Below are positions 23,583 through 35,933 of a DNA stretch of 64,000 nt, in pieces. The stretch comes from Cordilura impudica. Taxonomy: Eukaryota > Arthropoda > Insecta > Diptera > Scathophagidae. Both the position numbers and the translations under genes were made by a program. Below the pieces are notes generated by a model. It was not told the DNA's origin and did no database searches. It saw nothing but the letters and a program-made list of their open reading frames with translations. The stretch is taken from NCBI GenBank assembly GCA_963682025.1, contig OY821518.1, positions 306,875,429 through 306,939,428 on the forward strand. The letters are read 5' to 3'. Every line of letters begins with the position of its first letter. Position 1 is the stretch's first letter.

Positions 23583-26500
23583 AGTATAATTTAATAAATT
23601 AAATAATTTAATAAACAAAATATCTATATCACTTGTTTATAATAATCTAATGTTTTAAAAACCGACTGCAGACTATAGTGTAAATTGTAAAATTTAACAC
23701 TCACGTCCAGGATCAGGCCCCTAGGAAGCTTTTTGAATTTTTATGTGCTCATAAAATTTTTTGTTTTTCATATAATTAAATATTGCGATTTACGATGTCT
23801 TCAGGTTAAGTTGTATCTCCTCCTGCACTGCAACCAAGTGGATCTATTGTGCACTAATTAATTATTGTAATGAATCGATTAAAACTGGCTTTGAAATGAT
23901 ACGACTACTCGAATTCGTTTAAGTTCACTTTTAGTATGTTTTTGGAACCTTTTAGAGTTTGCAAAGAAATCGTATATAAGTTATTGGAAAGGAATTGGAG
24001 TTTGCTTATCTGAATACAGAAGAGTATAACTTTCACTTAATCGGCGCGACACACAATTTAACGTTAAGTTGGTTCTTACACATTTAGCGAAAATTGCATC
24101 TTGATAGTGTCATTCATCTACGATAAGGAATTTTTAATATAAATGTGAACCTGCCGTATTTTACCTAGTGACTGACTACGTTTGGAAGTTTTAAGATCGA
24201 GTGTATAACTATTTTCGATTTTATGTGCATCTGTCCAACGATCTTACATTATGAGTTTTGGGAAAGGATTTACATTAGTCAGATACCACCCAAACTGAGT
24301 CAGATTGTCATATCTTTGTTGCCTTAGATTTATTTAAGTCTAACCTATGTCCTAATAGCAATAATTTCACTCATATTACTTTAATACTCAGGTTGAAAAT
24401 AACATGTTACGGATAAACGAACGGACGATGGACGGACAAAGCTAAATTAAACGTAAAAGATTGACGATTATATATTTTATGCCTTTATTGTTATATATTT
24501 GTTACCTCTGCAAGAACAAATTTGCAATTAAATTTTGACATAACATCATTCATTTCGCGGGGACCTGTAACTGTATTTAAGGATGGTGAAATCATACTGC
24601 AAATGAGGGTTAAGAATGCTAGAATACAAAAGTGCCCAGGAGAACTAAATTTTCTAACATAACATGTGAATAAATATTTAATATAATAATTAAACAGAAT
24701 AAGTAGTATGTTAAAGTTTTAATGATTACAACTTTCCATTCTATGTATGATTGATTTTATGGCATATATTCAAGTAACACAAACTCTAACTCTTTACATA
24801 TGATAAGGTTTACGCTTCAGAACTCATAATGTTTGTCGCATGACCGATAAGCAGACAACCTGTTGCATGTATCATTTTCAAACCAAGTACTAAGTTCACC
24901 TGTAATTTCTGTTTAAACATATTTCCATTACTGTCAACTAAAGTTAATCAGTTCCGTCTTTCTATCACTGAAACATAAGCGAAGGTTGCATCTAGCCAAC
25001 CTGCCGTGAAAAGTAGAAAACAAATCAGTGATTCCAACACGCGATATCACTCACTTCACATTAATGTGTAGACGTGATGCATTAATGCGTGGCCTAACTC
25101 TTGCTTATGTTAAAGGCACGCGTTCAAATAATTTCCAATATTTCTCCATAAACTTCAACGCACAACTATTTTCTAGTGATATCACAATCAATTTCTTAAG
25201 TTTCTAAGTAAAATTAAAAGAAGATTAATTTTTTTAACCATATTCTTGACATTTTTTGTCGAAGATAGATAAAATGATTTGCATATTAAAAAAAAAAAAT
25301 TAACAAGTTTAAAAATATCAATATACTCGTTCGTACTCATATACATAAGCATATGTACGCATATGTATGTGAATAATAACCTTTGGATATTGAGTTTATT
25401 TTGTTCTTTCTCCGGACAGCATCCCCATTATGAAGAAACCCAAAGGTGGCATTGTTGCACTTAATGTCTCACCTTTCGAATGATTTATTGAAGTGTCATT
25501 AGTGCATACTCCCAAACGAATATCGAACGAACATTTGGTGGTTTGTTTGTGAACACGTTTTGAATGCAGAGTGTTAATGAAGATATTTTATATTCGCTTC
25601 GAAATTTTAAATATAATTCTTTGGTTGCTGTTAATGTGAATATATGAATGGAAATCTTTAAGTACGTGTTAGTATTTGTGGCATGTTGAAAAAACCCAAA
25701 CGTAATATAAATTACAAGACATTTGATAAACCCTTTTCCTAATGTTTTTTCGGCACTTGATTTAAATTTCCTTCATTAATGATAAACAAACGAAATACAT
25801 TCGTACATACAAAACTAGATACGTTATCTAGCTGTCAAATTTCCATTAACATTTTCTCAAAATGTTGAGCGGATCTTTGTAGTCGAAATGAAAATGTAGC
25901 ATTTCTAGTGATTTATTATTAAAGTAGCATAAATTGAGTTGTCGCCATGTTTGAACTCTTCAAATTAGAATCAGTTTGATTGAAACATACATGTACTATA
26001 ATAGTTTTTAAAATTTTAATAATTTCTATACAAAGTCAACAATAGAGGTTTGTAGTTAATGGGGCTAACACAAATTTCTATCAAGAATAACTATTGTACA
26101 TTTTATAATAAGTATTTCCAAAAATGCGTAACTAAGCTTATTAAAGACGTCTTCATTTCATCTGCTCAAACTTAACTTACTTTCTCCTGCAAAATGTGAC
26201 ACACAAAAATTCTAAATAAAACAGTAACCACATAGAAAAATTTTTTAAAACATGACATTTGTCCGAAATATTTTCATACATCATTTAAAACAGCTTAAAA
26301 ATATAAGCGGCTTTCATACAGTACCCACTTTTTAATAACTCAGATAAACTTATAAAAGTTGAAAATAAATAAATTACACTAACTTTGCAATTTGTGTTGC
26401 CGTACATACACACATACATACATATGTACATAATTAGATTGTTGTTGAAAAACTCAGCATTAATTACAGTTTTACTTAATATATGTTTAGAAAATCAGTA

Positions 26501-28437
26501 CCACATACCAACGAACAAATACGTCTTAAGGTCTAATGACAGTAAGAAATCAGTGTGTGCTTAAGAAAATATCTTTCAGCTGTATTAATCATTTATTTTT
26601 TTTTAAGTTTTTGTTGTGGAACTAAAAAAAATTGGCGTCTTGTCGACTACCATACCGTGTCTTTGAACGTACATATGTATCATATTTATATTATTAAAGA
26701 CCGCAATTTCATCTGGAGAACGAAAGACTTAGGCAGCAAACCTTAATTTAGTAATTGCTCATTAACGGGCAGGCACACTTCAACATGTCATTACGCCGCC
26801 ACATTTTAACAATTTTATGTGTTTTGTGTCCATAAAACAACTTCATACATATAGAAGAAGAGTAAGTTTACCACATTTCACTCTAATTACAGGTTTTGCT
26901 GATAACACTTACTACATATTACAGCAACACCACTTCTAACAACATCATAACTATCTGAACAACCATTAGTTAGCCATTATACATAAATATGTATGAAAGC
27001 ATTAAAATCTTCTGTTTTTTTTATTGGTAAGGCGTCAATCTCAATCATCATAATTATTTTCTTACTGGTCATTTCGTATGCTCTACAGAAGCATCATTAA
27101 AGTTATGTATGCTATATAAACTCGTATACCTCGTAACTAACTATATACGAGTGTGATTCATACAAGTTTGACTTTAATTTCTCTTGGCAGCCATCAATGC
27201 CAGAGAAGAATTTAGCAGCCTATAATATAAAGCATTAACATTCACCAATCAAAGTGCTGATAAAGGACTGACACCATTTATATATTTTCCTGTCGTACCT
27301 TTTATATCTTGGATTTACATTTTTTCATACTAAATGAGAAATTATTAAATCTAAAAAGAATTGTTGGATTTATTTGTCTAGGCTGACAGAATTTTATGCA
27401 TAACTTTTTTTCATTTTTTAATGTTAAAAAAAAATCAAAAGTTTTTTTAAGTTGCTTCCAGGTAAGATTTTACTTTTTTAGTCACCGGCTATTAGTTTCT
27501 ACCATAAAATTGGAAATATATGGAGCCACTACTATTTCTATGTATGTATAAATTTGATTTATACATTTTTTGACCACGCAAGTATAATTTAACTTTATTT
27601 CATATCTTATTTCTTTAAAAACGAAATCAGTATCTTATGGTTTGAAATAAAAAAATTAAAGGCATCTGTCCAAATATTTAAAAAATTGGTGATAATAACT
27701 TACATTCATAGCTGGTTATCGTGTGTATATAAAATCAAATACAATATAAATCGGCATTATAAAGGATTAAAAGCTTTAACATATTTTTATTGCAACAATT
27801 TAAATCAATTCGAGTAACTATATTCATTCATCCTCTATAAATATGAGATTAAGTTCTTTAAAAAGTTTCTTCTATCTGTTGTAAAAAATATTTTGTTTCA
27901 GTAAACTGGGGTGAATATTGTTTTCTTTTACATCAGAAAAGGGTGGTTTCCTAATACTACCACAATTCCTTGTGGGTGAATATAACGAGAGGGGTTGTGT
28001 AGCAGAAGTTAATGTGTTAATATCGTATAGTTTATCCTTTTATGTGGTTTTTTATTGCAATCTTAGCATTTTTTATTGCTGGCCAAAATTAGACATATCA
28101 ATAATTAAACCTATGTTTGTAATAGTTACTTTTGGTTTCAATGTGTAAATTGTTTGTTTTGTATTCACATCACAAATCAAAAATTATTAGAAAAAAAAAT
28201 TAACTTACATATGTATATATGTCTTGAAATCCAATAAAAACTTAAACTGATTTATTTCTATTGGGGTCATATCAAAGCACATTCTCAAAATCTTATAATA
28301 AAGCCGGTGAAATTGATAGAATTTCCAGTATTGAGACATAAAAAAGTAATACAATTTTTTATATTTTTTTGTATTTAAAATACCTAACTGTAATATCAAA
28401 TAGCGAAAAATCCCTTTCAGAGCGTCATTGATATACA
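23583..28437. other. AT-rich noncoding stretch, no gene seen
   Basis: Almost 5 kb without a recognisable reading frame or an element I could delimit. It has the CATACATATGTACATA words common in fly intergenic DNA (near 25345, 26405 and 26990). A poly-A run lies at 25290. Host introns or regulatory DNA could lie here, but I cannot demonstrate any. Confidence 0.4.
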
Positions 28438-28544
28438 CAGCTGTTCAAAATAATAGACCGTAATTAAAAGAATAAGTTTGTGTTCACATTTCACTCTTTT
28501 GAAGAGAATTTCTTTGCTACCAAACTCCTTAACAGAAGAATTGG

Positions 28545-28841
28545 TTATTTTAAGGATATACTATGGAGCGATGAGATAAAAATTAACTTACTAGGTAAAG
28601 TACTAAATTGTTGAATGAAAACAATGTTTCTGTTTTGGAATGGCCTTCTCAATATCCCAATCTCAACCCGATTGAGAATTTGTTGAGGGAACTGAAAAGA
28701 AGTTTAAAAGCAAATGTTTTCACAAACATAAATAAACTTTGGCATGCATTAAACAGTAGTTGGGAGAGCATTTCCATTGAAAAATATCAAAAATCAATAG
28801 AGTTCATGCCCAAGAGAATAAAGCTATGTCAGATAATATAG
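28545..28841 (+). pseudogene. Tc1-like transposase, C-terminal fragment
   Basis: YFKDILWSDE (28547-28575) gives the region of the first catalytic D, in a different frame from the rest. The frame then continues LLNENNVSVLEWPSQYPNLN and NPIENLLRELKRSL, ending FMPKRIK. NPIEN holds the catalytic E of the DD34E triad. The segment with the second D (normally QDNDPKH) is deleted between the two parts. The protein is non-functional. Confidence 0.82.
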
Positions 28842-28848
28842 GTAAATA

Positions 28849-29344
28849 TCTATAATATTAATAGACAAGGCGATTTCTTATGACCGATGTAATTATTTTA
28901 ATTAATAACTGATTTTGACAAAAAAAAAAATCCCATTTGAAAGGTATTTATTTTTAGCTGTACACCAGATTTACAGATTTTTGCACCGTCTGGAACACTT
29001 TTTTGGAGTATGCTCACATAAAATTGCTACTAAAACATACATAAAACTCATACTGTGTGTGTTTTAATTATAAATATCAAAAGCCCTGTGTTGACTTGTG
29101 AATTGATTAGCATACCTTTAGGTTTCTTTAAAATTATTTATTAACAAACCCATTTATAAATCTTCTGTGTGTTCAACAAATATTTATAATGAAATTTTAT
29201 TAATTTTAATTAAAAAGTGTTGAATTGTGAATTGACTAAAATTGATTAGCATACCGTTAGGTTCTTATATTTATATCTTTATTAAATGAAAAAATAAAAT
29301 TTCCCAGAATTTGCACTCGAATTTCGAGGACTGGGCTTTGCTAG
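28849..29344 (+). mobile_element. Non-autonomous Helitron, best copy (496 bp)
   Basis: It starts TCTATAATATTAATAG after A and ends with CTCGAATTTCGAG (a short hairpin), ~11 bases, then CTAG followed by T. These are the canonical Helitron 5' TC, 3' hairpin and CTRR signals. No reading frame. Internal words GACCGATGT, CCAGATTTACAGATTTTT and ATTGATTAGCATACC recur in the copies at 30519-30918, 35397-35690, 58390-58485 and 59967-60364. Confidence 0.82.
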
Positions 29345-30518
29345 TTAAAACAAATATAAAAAAAAATTTTATTTAATTTTTATCTAATATTAAATAAATA
29401 ACGTAGTTAAACTTGTTATGTTTAAAAAATGTCTATTATTTTGAATTGTATAAAATAAAAGTTTTTAGTTTTCTATAAATAAAAATACAATGAAGTTAGT
29501 TTCTAAATTAAATTGAATAGCTTTTTCTTATTTGAAATATTAATAAAAAATAAAAAGGGCTATTAATTTGAACAGCTGTATATCTATTGACACATGGCTT
29601 AAGGGCGGGTTAAGGTTTTAAAGGAAAAAAGGCGTATTTTCATTATTTTTTAAAGATATGAATAATGTTGGATTATTTATTTCATATACACACTTATTAA
29701 TAAATAAGTCCGTGGCAGCGAATCTCCGGAGGAGCCTCGAAAAAAAGTTGTTATGCGGGGAACATCATAACTCGTTACCGGATCATGTGAAACAAAAAAT
29801 CGAAATGCGTTTAAAACGTGATATGTAATAGGTAATCAGGAAGAGTTTTTTTTTGTTATTTTTGGCAGCATTTTGATGTGAAAACCTTAATTTTATTTAT
29901 TTATTTATTTATTGTGCATTCCTGTACAACAAGAAAAATTATTCTTATAATTACAGTACAGGACTAATTAATTATAAGGGTACAATGTGTTGATGTAAAT
30001 AAAATTAATTACATATATTAATAATTTATGAAATAAAATAACAAAATAAGATAACAATATATAAAAAAATGTCGAAGATTTTACTATACAAAAAGTAAAA
30101 AATTTGTTTCTTAAAAACTCTTGCGTTGTTTGTTAGTTGATAAATTTGTGGAAGTGCATTCCAAAGACGAACTCCGTGTACCAAGAATTGCTATTCTGAG
30201 ACAAGTGTCCTATGAATAGGAATTATGAGCTTTCTTCCTCCATCAGACCTGGCAAATTGCAATTTTTCGAATAGATAACTTGGTTTTTTGTGTTAATGAT
30301 TTTGTGCATAAAAATTATAACTCTAATTATTAAAAGATTATCAAAAGTCATGCCAAATAGTCTTTCAGAGAAGGGACTGATATGAGAAAATCTTTTTAGA
30401 CCAAAAACATAACGAATAATGTTATTATATGCAACAATTATATGACGTTTGCTCGACGAGTTGCAATTAGCAAAAATTTCACAGCCGTACGATTTGGCAA
30501 TTTATTGTTAAAAAATGG
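28945..30518. repeat. Tandem duplication, copy A (1,574 bp)
   Basis: Copy A spans the 3' part of the Helitron, the right end of the Tc1 element, an unassigned ~300-bp block and a minus-strand LINE end. It repeats immediately at offset 1,574 with only a few substitutions (for example TGTCGAAG versus TTTCGAAG near 30071 and 31645). The shared junction sequence is GG. Confidence 0.93.
29885..30510 (-). pseudogene. LINE 3' end, minus strand (copy A)
   Basis: Reading the minus strand gives KSYGCEIFANCNSSSKRHII, VAYNNIIRYVFGLKRFSHIS, SERLFGM, IIFMHKIINTK, then in other frames LHRTLVS-like, VRLWNALPQIYQL and ARVFKKQIFYF. This is the usual order at the end of insect LINE ORF2 proteins. The TTTA run at 29888-29912 is the complement of a TAAA-type 3' tail. 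5'-truncated and frame-broken. Confidence 0.8.
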
Positions 30519-32092
30519 TATTTATTTTTAGCTGTACACCAGATTTACAGATTTTTGCACCGTCTGGAACACTTTTTTGGAGTATGCTCACATAAAATTG
30601 CTACTAAAACATACATAAAACTCATACTGTGTGTGTTTTAATTATAAATATCAAAAGCCCTGTGTTGACTTGTGAATTGATTAGCATACCTTTAGGTTTC
30701 TTTAAAATTATTTATTAACAAACCCATTTATAAATCTTCTGTGTGTTCAACAAATATTTATAATGAAATTTTATTAATTTTATTTAAAAAGTGTTGAATT
30801 GTGAATTGACTAAAATTGATTAGCATACCGTTAGGTTCTTATATTTATATCTTTATTAAATGAAAAAATAAAATTTCCCAGAATTTGCACTCGAATTTCG
30901 AGGACTGGGCTTTGCTAGTTAAAACAAATAAAAAAAAAATTTTTATTTAATTTTTATCTAATATTAAATAAATAACGTAGTTAAACTTGTTATGTTTAAA
31001 AAATGTCTATTATTTTGAATTGTATAAAATAAAAGTTTTTAGTTTTCTATAAATAAAAATACAATGAAGTTAGTTTCTAAATTAAATTGAATAGCTTTTT
31101 CTTATTTGAAATATTAATAAAAAATAAAAAGGGCTATTAATTTGAACAGCTGTATATCTATTGACACATGGCTTAAGGGCGGGTTAAGGTTTTAAAGGAA
31201 AAAAGGCGTATTTTCATTATTTTTTAAAGATATGAATAATGTTGGATTATTTATTTCATATACACACTTATTAATAAATAAGTCCGTGGCAGCGAATCTC
31301 CGGAGGAGCCTCGAAAAAAAGTTGTTATGCGGGGAACATCATAACTCGTTACCGGATCATGTGAAACAAAAAATCGAAATGCGTTTAAAACGTGATATGT
31401 AATAGGTAATCAGGAAGAGTTTTTTTTTGTTATTTTTGGCAGCATTTTGATGTGAAAACCTTAATTTTATTTATTTATTTATTTATTGTGCATTCCTGTA
31501 CAACAAGAAAAATTATTCTTATAATTACAGTACAGGACTAATTAATTATAAGGGTACAATGTGTTGATGTAAATAAAATTAATTACATATATTAATAATT
31601 TATGAAATAAAATAACAAAATAAGATAACAATATATAAAAAAATTTCGAAGATTTTACTATACAAAAAGTAAAAAATTTGTTTCTTAAAAACTCTTGCGT
31701 TGTTTGTTAGTTGATAAATTTGTGGAAGTGCATTCCAAAGACGAACTCCGTGTACCAAGAATTGCTATTCTGAGACAAGTGTCCTATGAATAGGAATTAT
31801 GAGCTTTCTTCCTCCATCAGACCTGGCAAATTGCAATTTTTCGAATAGATAACTTGGTTTTTTGTGTTAATGATTTTGTGCATAAAAATTATAACTCTAA
31901 TTATTAAAAGATTATCAAAAGTCATGCCAAATAGTCTTTCAGAGAAGGGACTGATATGAGAAAATCTTTTTAGACCAAAAACATAACGAATAATGTTATT
32001 ATATGCAACAATTATATGACGTTTGCTCGACGAGTTGCAATTAGCAAAAATTTCACAGCCGTACGATTTGGCAATTTATTGTTAAAAAATGG
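30519..32092. repeat. Tandem duplication, copy B (1,574 bp)
   Basis: Second copy of the unit at 28945-30518. It starts inside the Helitron, so the Helitron 5' end and the Tc1 left end are absent here; it contains the Helitron 3' end at 30918 and the Tc1 right end near 31152. It ends at GTTAAAAAATGG before an A-run. Confidence 0.93.
31459..32084 (-). pseudogene. LINE 3' end, minus strand (copy B)
   Basis: Duplicate of the LINE end at 29885-30510, with the same truncation, breaks and TTTA tail. It came with the 1,574-bp tandem duplication and is not a separate retrotransposition. Confidence 0.8.
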
Positions 32093-32970
32093 AAAAAAAA
32101 TGGTTAAAAAAACTCTCCCTGATTACGTGTTGATTTATGTATATAAATAGTGTATAAAATTTCAAAAGGATTGGTCAAGTAGATTTTGAGTTATGATGTA
32201 AATACTTAAACTAAAGTACGCACGGAATGAAAATTCGTTGGTTGAAAAAGTGGAGCATACATACATACATACATTTTCATTAATTTTTGTATGCATGAAT
32301 GTAATGTATCAATTCTATGAAAAATTAAATACATATTAAAGAAATATTTTGATCTTTTGTGTAAACAAGCAACTCGTATTAACCAACCAACATGTATGTA
32401 AGTATATACACATTTCTAAATACTTTTATGTATTGAAAAGAAACTAGTTTTCCGATTATATAGACAAGTTGACATCTAACTATTCACACCTGTTTTCTTT
32501 TCCATTCTTTTTTTTTTTAATTAAACACAAGATACGAGTAGATCTGTTAAACCCAAATAAAACTGAATGAAAATGTGTAGTTTTTATTTTTTGTATTTTT
32601 TTTTTTTTTTATTTTTTTGTTTTTAGAGATAATAATCTATGTTAATGGGCAATATGTGTAAAGTCGTTAATTTATGATTTAATATTTCGTATCTCATCTT
32701 GGATTTTTTAAACACATTCTATATACAAAACAATCAATTATTTAAATTTTGATCAATTAAACGATGAAATATGTCGATTTAGTAAAATTTCAAAATAGCG
32801 GGACATCTGGCTTTAAGTCTCATAAACTAACAAAATATGTTTAACTAACAATGCAATAATACACCAAACACTCATTCAGCGGGCTTAAACATGAATATCA
32901 ACTTAAGCGGTCCTTCATTAAGAATGTTTTAAGTTAGGATTGGAAGAGTCGGAAGACTCTTCCGTAGCGA
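32093..32970. other. AT-rich noncoding stretch
   Basis: Contains a CATA microsatellite (32261-32275), poly-T runs near 32508 and 32600, and a GGAAGAGTC-GGAA-GACTCTTCC hairpin at 32942-32963. ACTCTCCCTGATTACGTG at 32109-32127 is inverted relative to GTAATCAGGAAGAGTTTTTT near 31407, suggesting that the LINE end inserted into another inverted-repeat element. Confidence 0.5.
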
Positions 32971-32974
32971 TAAT

Positions 32975-33560
32975 ATATATCTTAATGATTTAAATAATCT
33001 TGAAGTTACTGGAAAATTTTTTATGTATTCCGATGATTTGTGTATCCTTTATCCTTATAAGCAGCATTTAGTTTTTAAAATATTTACAGAACGTAATGCA
33101 GCCTTAATTTCAGAGTTTGCAAGATTAAATAAGTTAGTATTAAATTCTAACAAGACAAAACTCCTTCGGTTTAGTCCACAGCCAAATCGAGAGCAATGTA
33201 AAAACATCATCTCGAAAGATGGAAAGAAAATTGCTGAAGTTGAAACCATTGAATATTTAAGAATAATTCTTAAAAATAATTTATCATGGCACTAACAAAT
33301 TCAACATGTACGATCTTAAATATCTGCTGCACTAGGAATTTTATATAAACTTAAGTACAAACTGGATAAAATAAAGAAAATATTTAATATTTCAATCTCT
33401 GGTTCAGAGTCATCTTAACTTTATGTTTACAAGGTTGTTCATGGTATTGGTCAGCATACAATCAGTTTTCCCAGAAATTAAAATGTGTTTAGTCCAAGGA
33501 GCAATTCTAACTTAAGACTTGCAAGGTGTCGGCTAGAAACCATCAAGCAGAGAATAGAAT
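32975..33560 (+). pseudogene. LINE reverse transcriptase fragment (YSDD)
   Basis: The frame from about 32981 reads LNDLNNLEVTGKFF, MYSDDLCILYPYK, NKLVLNSNKTKLLRFSPQ and ETIEYLRIILKNNLSWH. YSDD is a variant of the YADD catalytic box of non-LTR reverse transcriptases; EYLxIxLKNNLSWH is the following thumb-like motif. After a stop at 33293 it continues ISAALGILYKLKYKLDK and, near 33510, RCRLETIKQRIEFIG. The first half of the reverse transcriptase and the endonuclease are absent. It is a different LINE family from the one that follows. Confidence 0.85.
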
Positions 33561-33639
33561 TTATCGGTATAATACAAATATAAAAGAATATCTGTCGGAA
33601 CAAAAATAATTTCGGAATCAATTTCGTTATATGAAGATG

Positions 33640-34930
33640 TCATAATACTACTTAAACAATCAGATAAGAAAAAGTTTAAACTAGCGCTGTTTGGCCTTCC
33701 ATATCTAGATACAAAAACAATTTTTGATGAATATAAGGATACACATAACATAACACTCATAAGTGTTATAGAAATAAAAACAAAGAGGTCAAATGCCGAC
33801 GATGCGCTTTATATTATTGAGTTTAATCGTGAACAAATAACAAAACGTGAAATTATGAAAATAAGATACTTCTATGGTATTTCTGGAGGAACCCGCTAAT
33901 GGGTAATAAAGGGACAACTCAGTATTCAAAATGTTCAATGTACGGTCATGGTCTAAACATAAAAATGTTATATGTTCAGGCAATCATGATTATGCCGTTT
34001 GCATGTTAGAGAAGGACCAGTTATTTACAAGTGTCACAATTCCTTAAGGAAAAAATTAAAAAAACATTCACAAAGCTGATGACCCACGATGCCCTTGCAG
34101 ATATGACTACTTTGAAGTTCGACAAATAGCTAACTGACACTGCAGAAATAAAAGAGATAATGCTTACTCTTAAAAATTAAGTTAGAGTTAGATGGGATTA
34201 GCAGTAGAATTTTGAAATTCATGCCTGATCCAATTTTTAAACTCTCAACAACATTTTTAATTGGTGGCTAATTAAGTGGCTATTTTCCACTCGCTTTTAA
34301 AAAAGCAAAAGTCATTCTTATTCATAAAAAGGGCAAAGATCCTCAGCTACCCACTAATTATCGTCCAATTAGTATTCTAAATTTATTAGACAAAGTTTTC
34401 GAGATACAAATAACATGTTAATTAGAGAACGGTTAATTACATTAATTACAAAGAGTGGTCAACCAAAGGAACAGAACAAGTAAGGTTATTGTTTTTCTTG
34501 ACATCGAAAAAGCCTTCGTCTCTATTTGGCGCGATGGCCTGATATATAAACTAAATATGTTTGGTTACCCTATTTTTCTTCAAAAAATGACAAAAGGTTC
34601 CTATGGAGATTCTAAAAAATCAAGATGTTACCTTCTACGCCGACGACACTACACTCATATGCAAGATAAAAGTTTCAAATACTATAATTTAAAGATTACC
34701 GACGTCATTAATTTCTGCTAAAAATTTTTTTTTGATAAATGGAAAATTAGGGTGAACCAAGAAAAAACCATGGCAATTATATTTCCATTCAACAAATCAC
34801 CTAAACGTACACCCACAGTGCCAAATGCAAGGAAACATCGTCAATATAAACGACTACGTCAAATATCTAGGTTTTATATTAGATAAAAAAATTTACGTTT
34901 AAACATCATGTGGATTAAATTTGCGAAAAA
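33640..34930 (+). pseudogene. Jockey-type LINE remnant: gag fragment then RT fragments
   Basis: ORF1 part (33660-34135): KKFKLALFGLPYLDTKTIF, DDALYIIEF, MKIRYFYG, then a broken CCHC knuckle (TQYSKCSMYGHG) and DDPRCPCRYDYFE. ORF2 part: IKEIMLTLKN, FPLAFKKAKVILIHKKGKD, PTNYRPISILNLLDKVFE (34300-34400), VFLDIEKAFVSIWRDGLIYK (34490-34550), FYADDTTLICK (34637) and MAIIFPFNKSPKRTPT (34760). The stretch between the DIEKAF and YADD boxes is deleted, and many frameshifts are present. The last blocks match the LINE at 60.4-62.1 kb, so they belong to one family. The gag and RT pieces are close together, so most of ORF2's endonuclease is also missing. Confidence 0.85.
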
Positions 34931-35396
34931 GCAATTAGATGTGGACAGACACTTTTCATCCAAAACCATTTTGTATAATTACCAATATTGTGTATATTAC
35001 CAATATTGCCAAGTATGGTACAAAAGAACTGCAAAAACTTATACTAAAAAATTATACACAATCTTAGACCCCGATACTCTACGTCACGTCTACATAGCCG
35101 TTTTAGTTATAAGACAGCTTTATACAAGATTTGTCTCAATCTTTTAATGAAAGATGCATGTTGTCAAACTTTGATTCAATAAGAAGTTTGCTGACATGTA
35201 TTTTATTTAAGAATAACATAATTTTATTTAAAATTTCTTATAAAACACCACAATTTTATCCTTGTGTGTGTGATATACACATTCTAGCTTTTGTTTTTAA
35301 ATACACTTTGATATCGATGCTATAACATTTTGTAAAATCTCATAACTTGCTCTAATAACATCGAATAAAGGAAATATATATGTATAATAAAAATAA

Positions 35397-35690
35397 CTAG
35401 CAGATTCCAGCGCTCGAAATTCGAGTGCAATTTCTAGGCAACTCTATTTAACAAACACATTAACAAATTTAATAAACACACATATAGCATATGTATAATT
35501 TTATGTATGTGTTAGTAGCAACTTTAAATGCAATTTAATTAAACAAAGGAAAATATTTTAAAATCTGTAAATCTGGAAAACAGCTAAAAATAAATACCTT
35601 TCAAGTAATATACGTGTGGTCAAAATCGGGATAAAATGGTAGAACAAAACATCGGTCACAATAAATCACCTAGCCTATTAATATCATAGA
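35397..35690 (-). mobile_element. Non-autonomous Helitron, minus strand (294 bp)
   Basis: On the plus strand it begins CTAGCAGATTCCAGCGCTCG with the CTCGAAATTCGAG hairpin and ends GCCTATTAATATCATAGA. Read on the minus strand this is TCTATGATATTAATAG ... hairpin ... CTAG. It is shorter than the 496-bp copy through internal deletion. Confidence 0.8.
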
Positions 35691-35933
35691 TAATAATAAA
35701 AAAATTAATATTTTTAAGACTCCGGCAATGCCAAAAAAAAACTTCAAAATAAATTTATTGTTAATAAAAATAATAAAGCAAAAAATTAATTTAATTAACT
35801 CAGTCCTTGATATTTCGGTATAACTGTCTACACTCCATTACTTCTGAATGCAATAAGTATTTATTTCTCAACGTATTAAAGCGCAATTATCATTGATTCT
35901 ACTTTTCGTGGCCGTTAAATAATGATTATACGA

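Larger units (their letters stand above)
28438..29578 (+). mobile_element. Tc1-like DNA transposon carrying a Helitron
   Basis: CAGCTGTTCAAAATAATAG at 28438 is matched in reverse by CTATTAATTTGAACAGCTG ending at 29578 next to TA. A transposase fragment lies between (28545-28841), and a complete non-autonomous Helitron (28849-29344) sits inside the element. Without the Helitron the element would be ~645 bp, so it is an internally deleted derivative. Confidence 0.82.

Noticed and set aside
25279..25464. Possible exon after CTCCGGACAG
   Set aside because: A single acceptor-like sequence with a short frame is not enough in AT-rich DNA.
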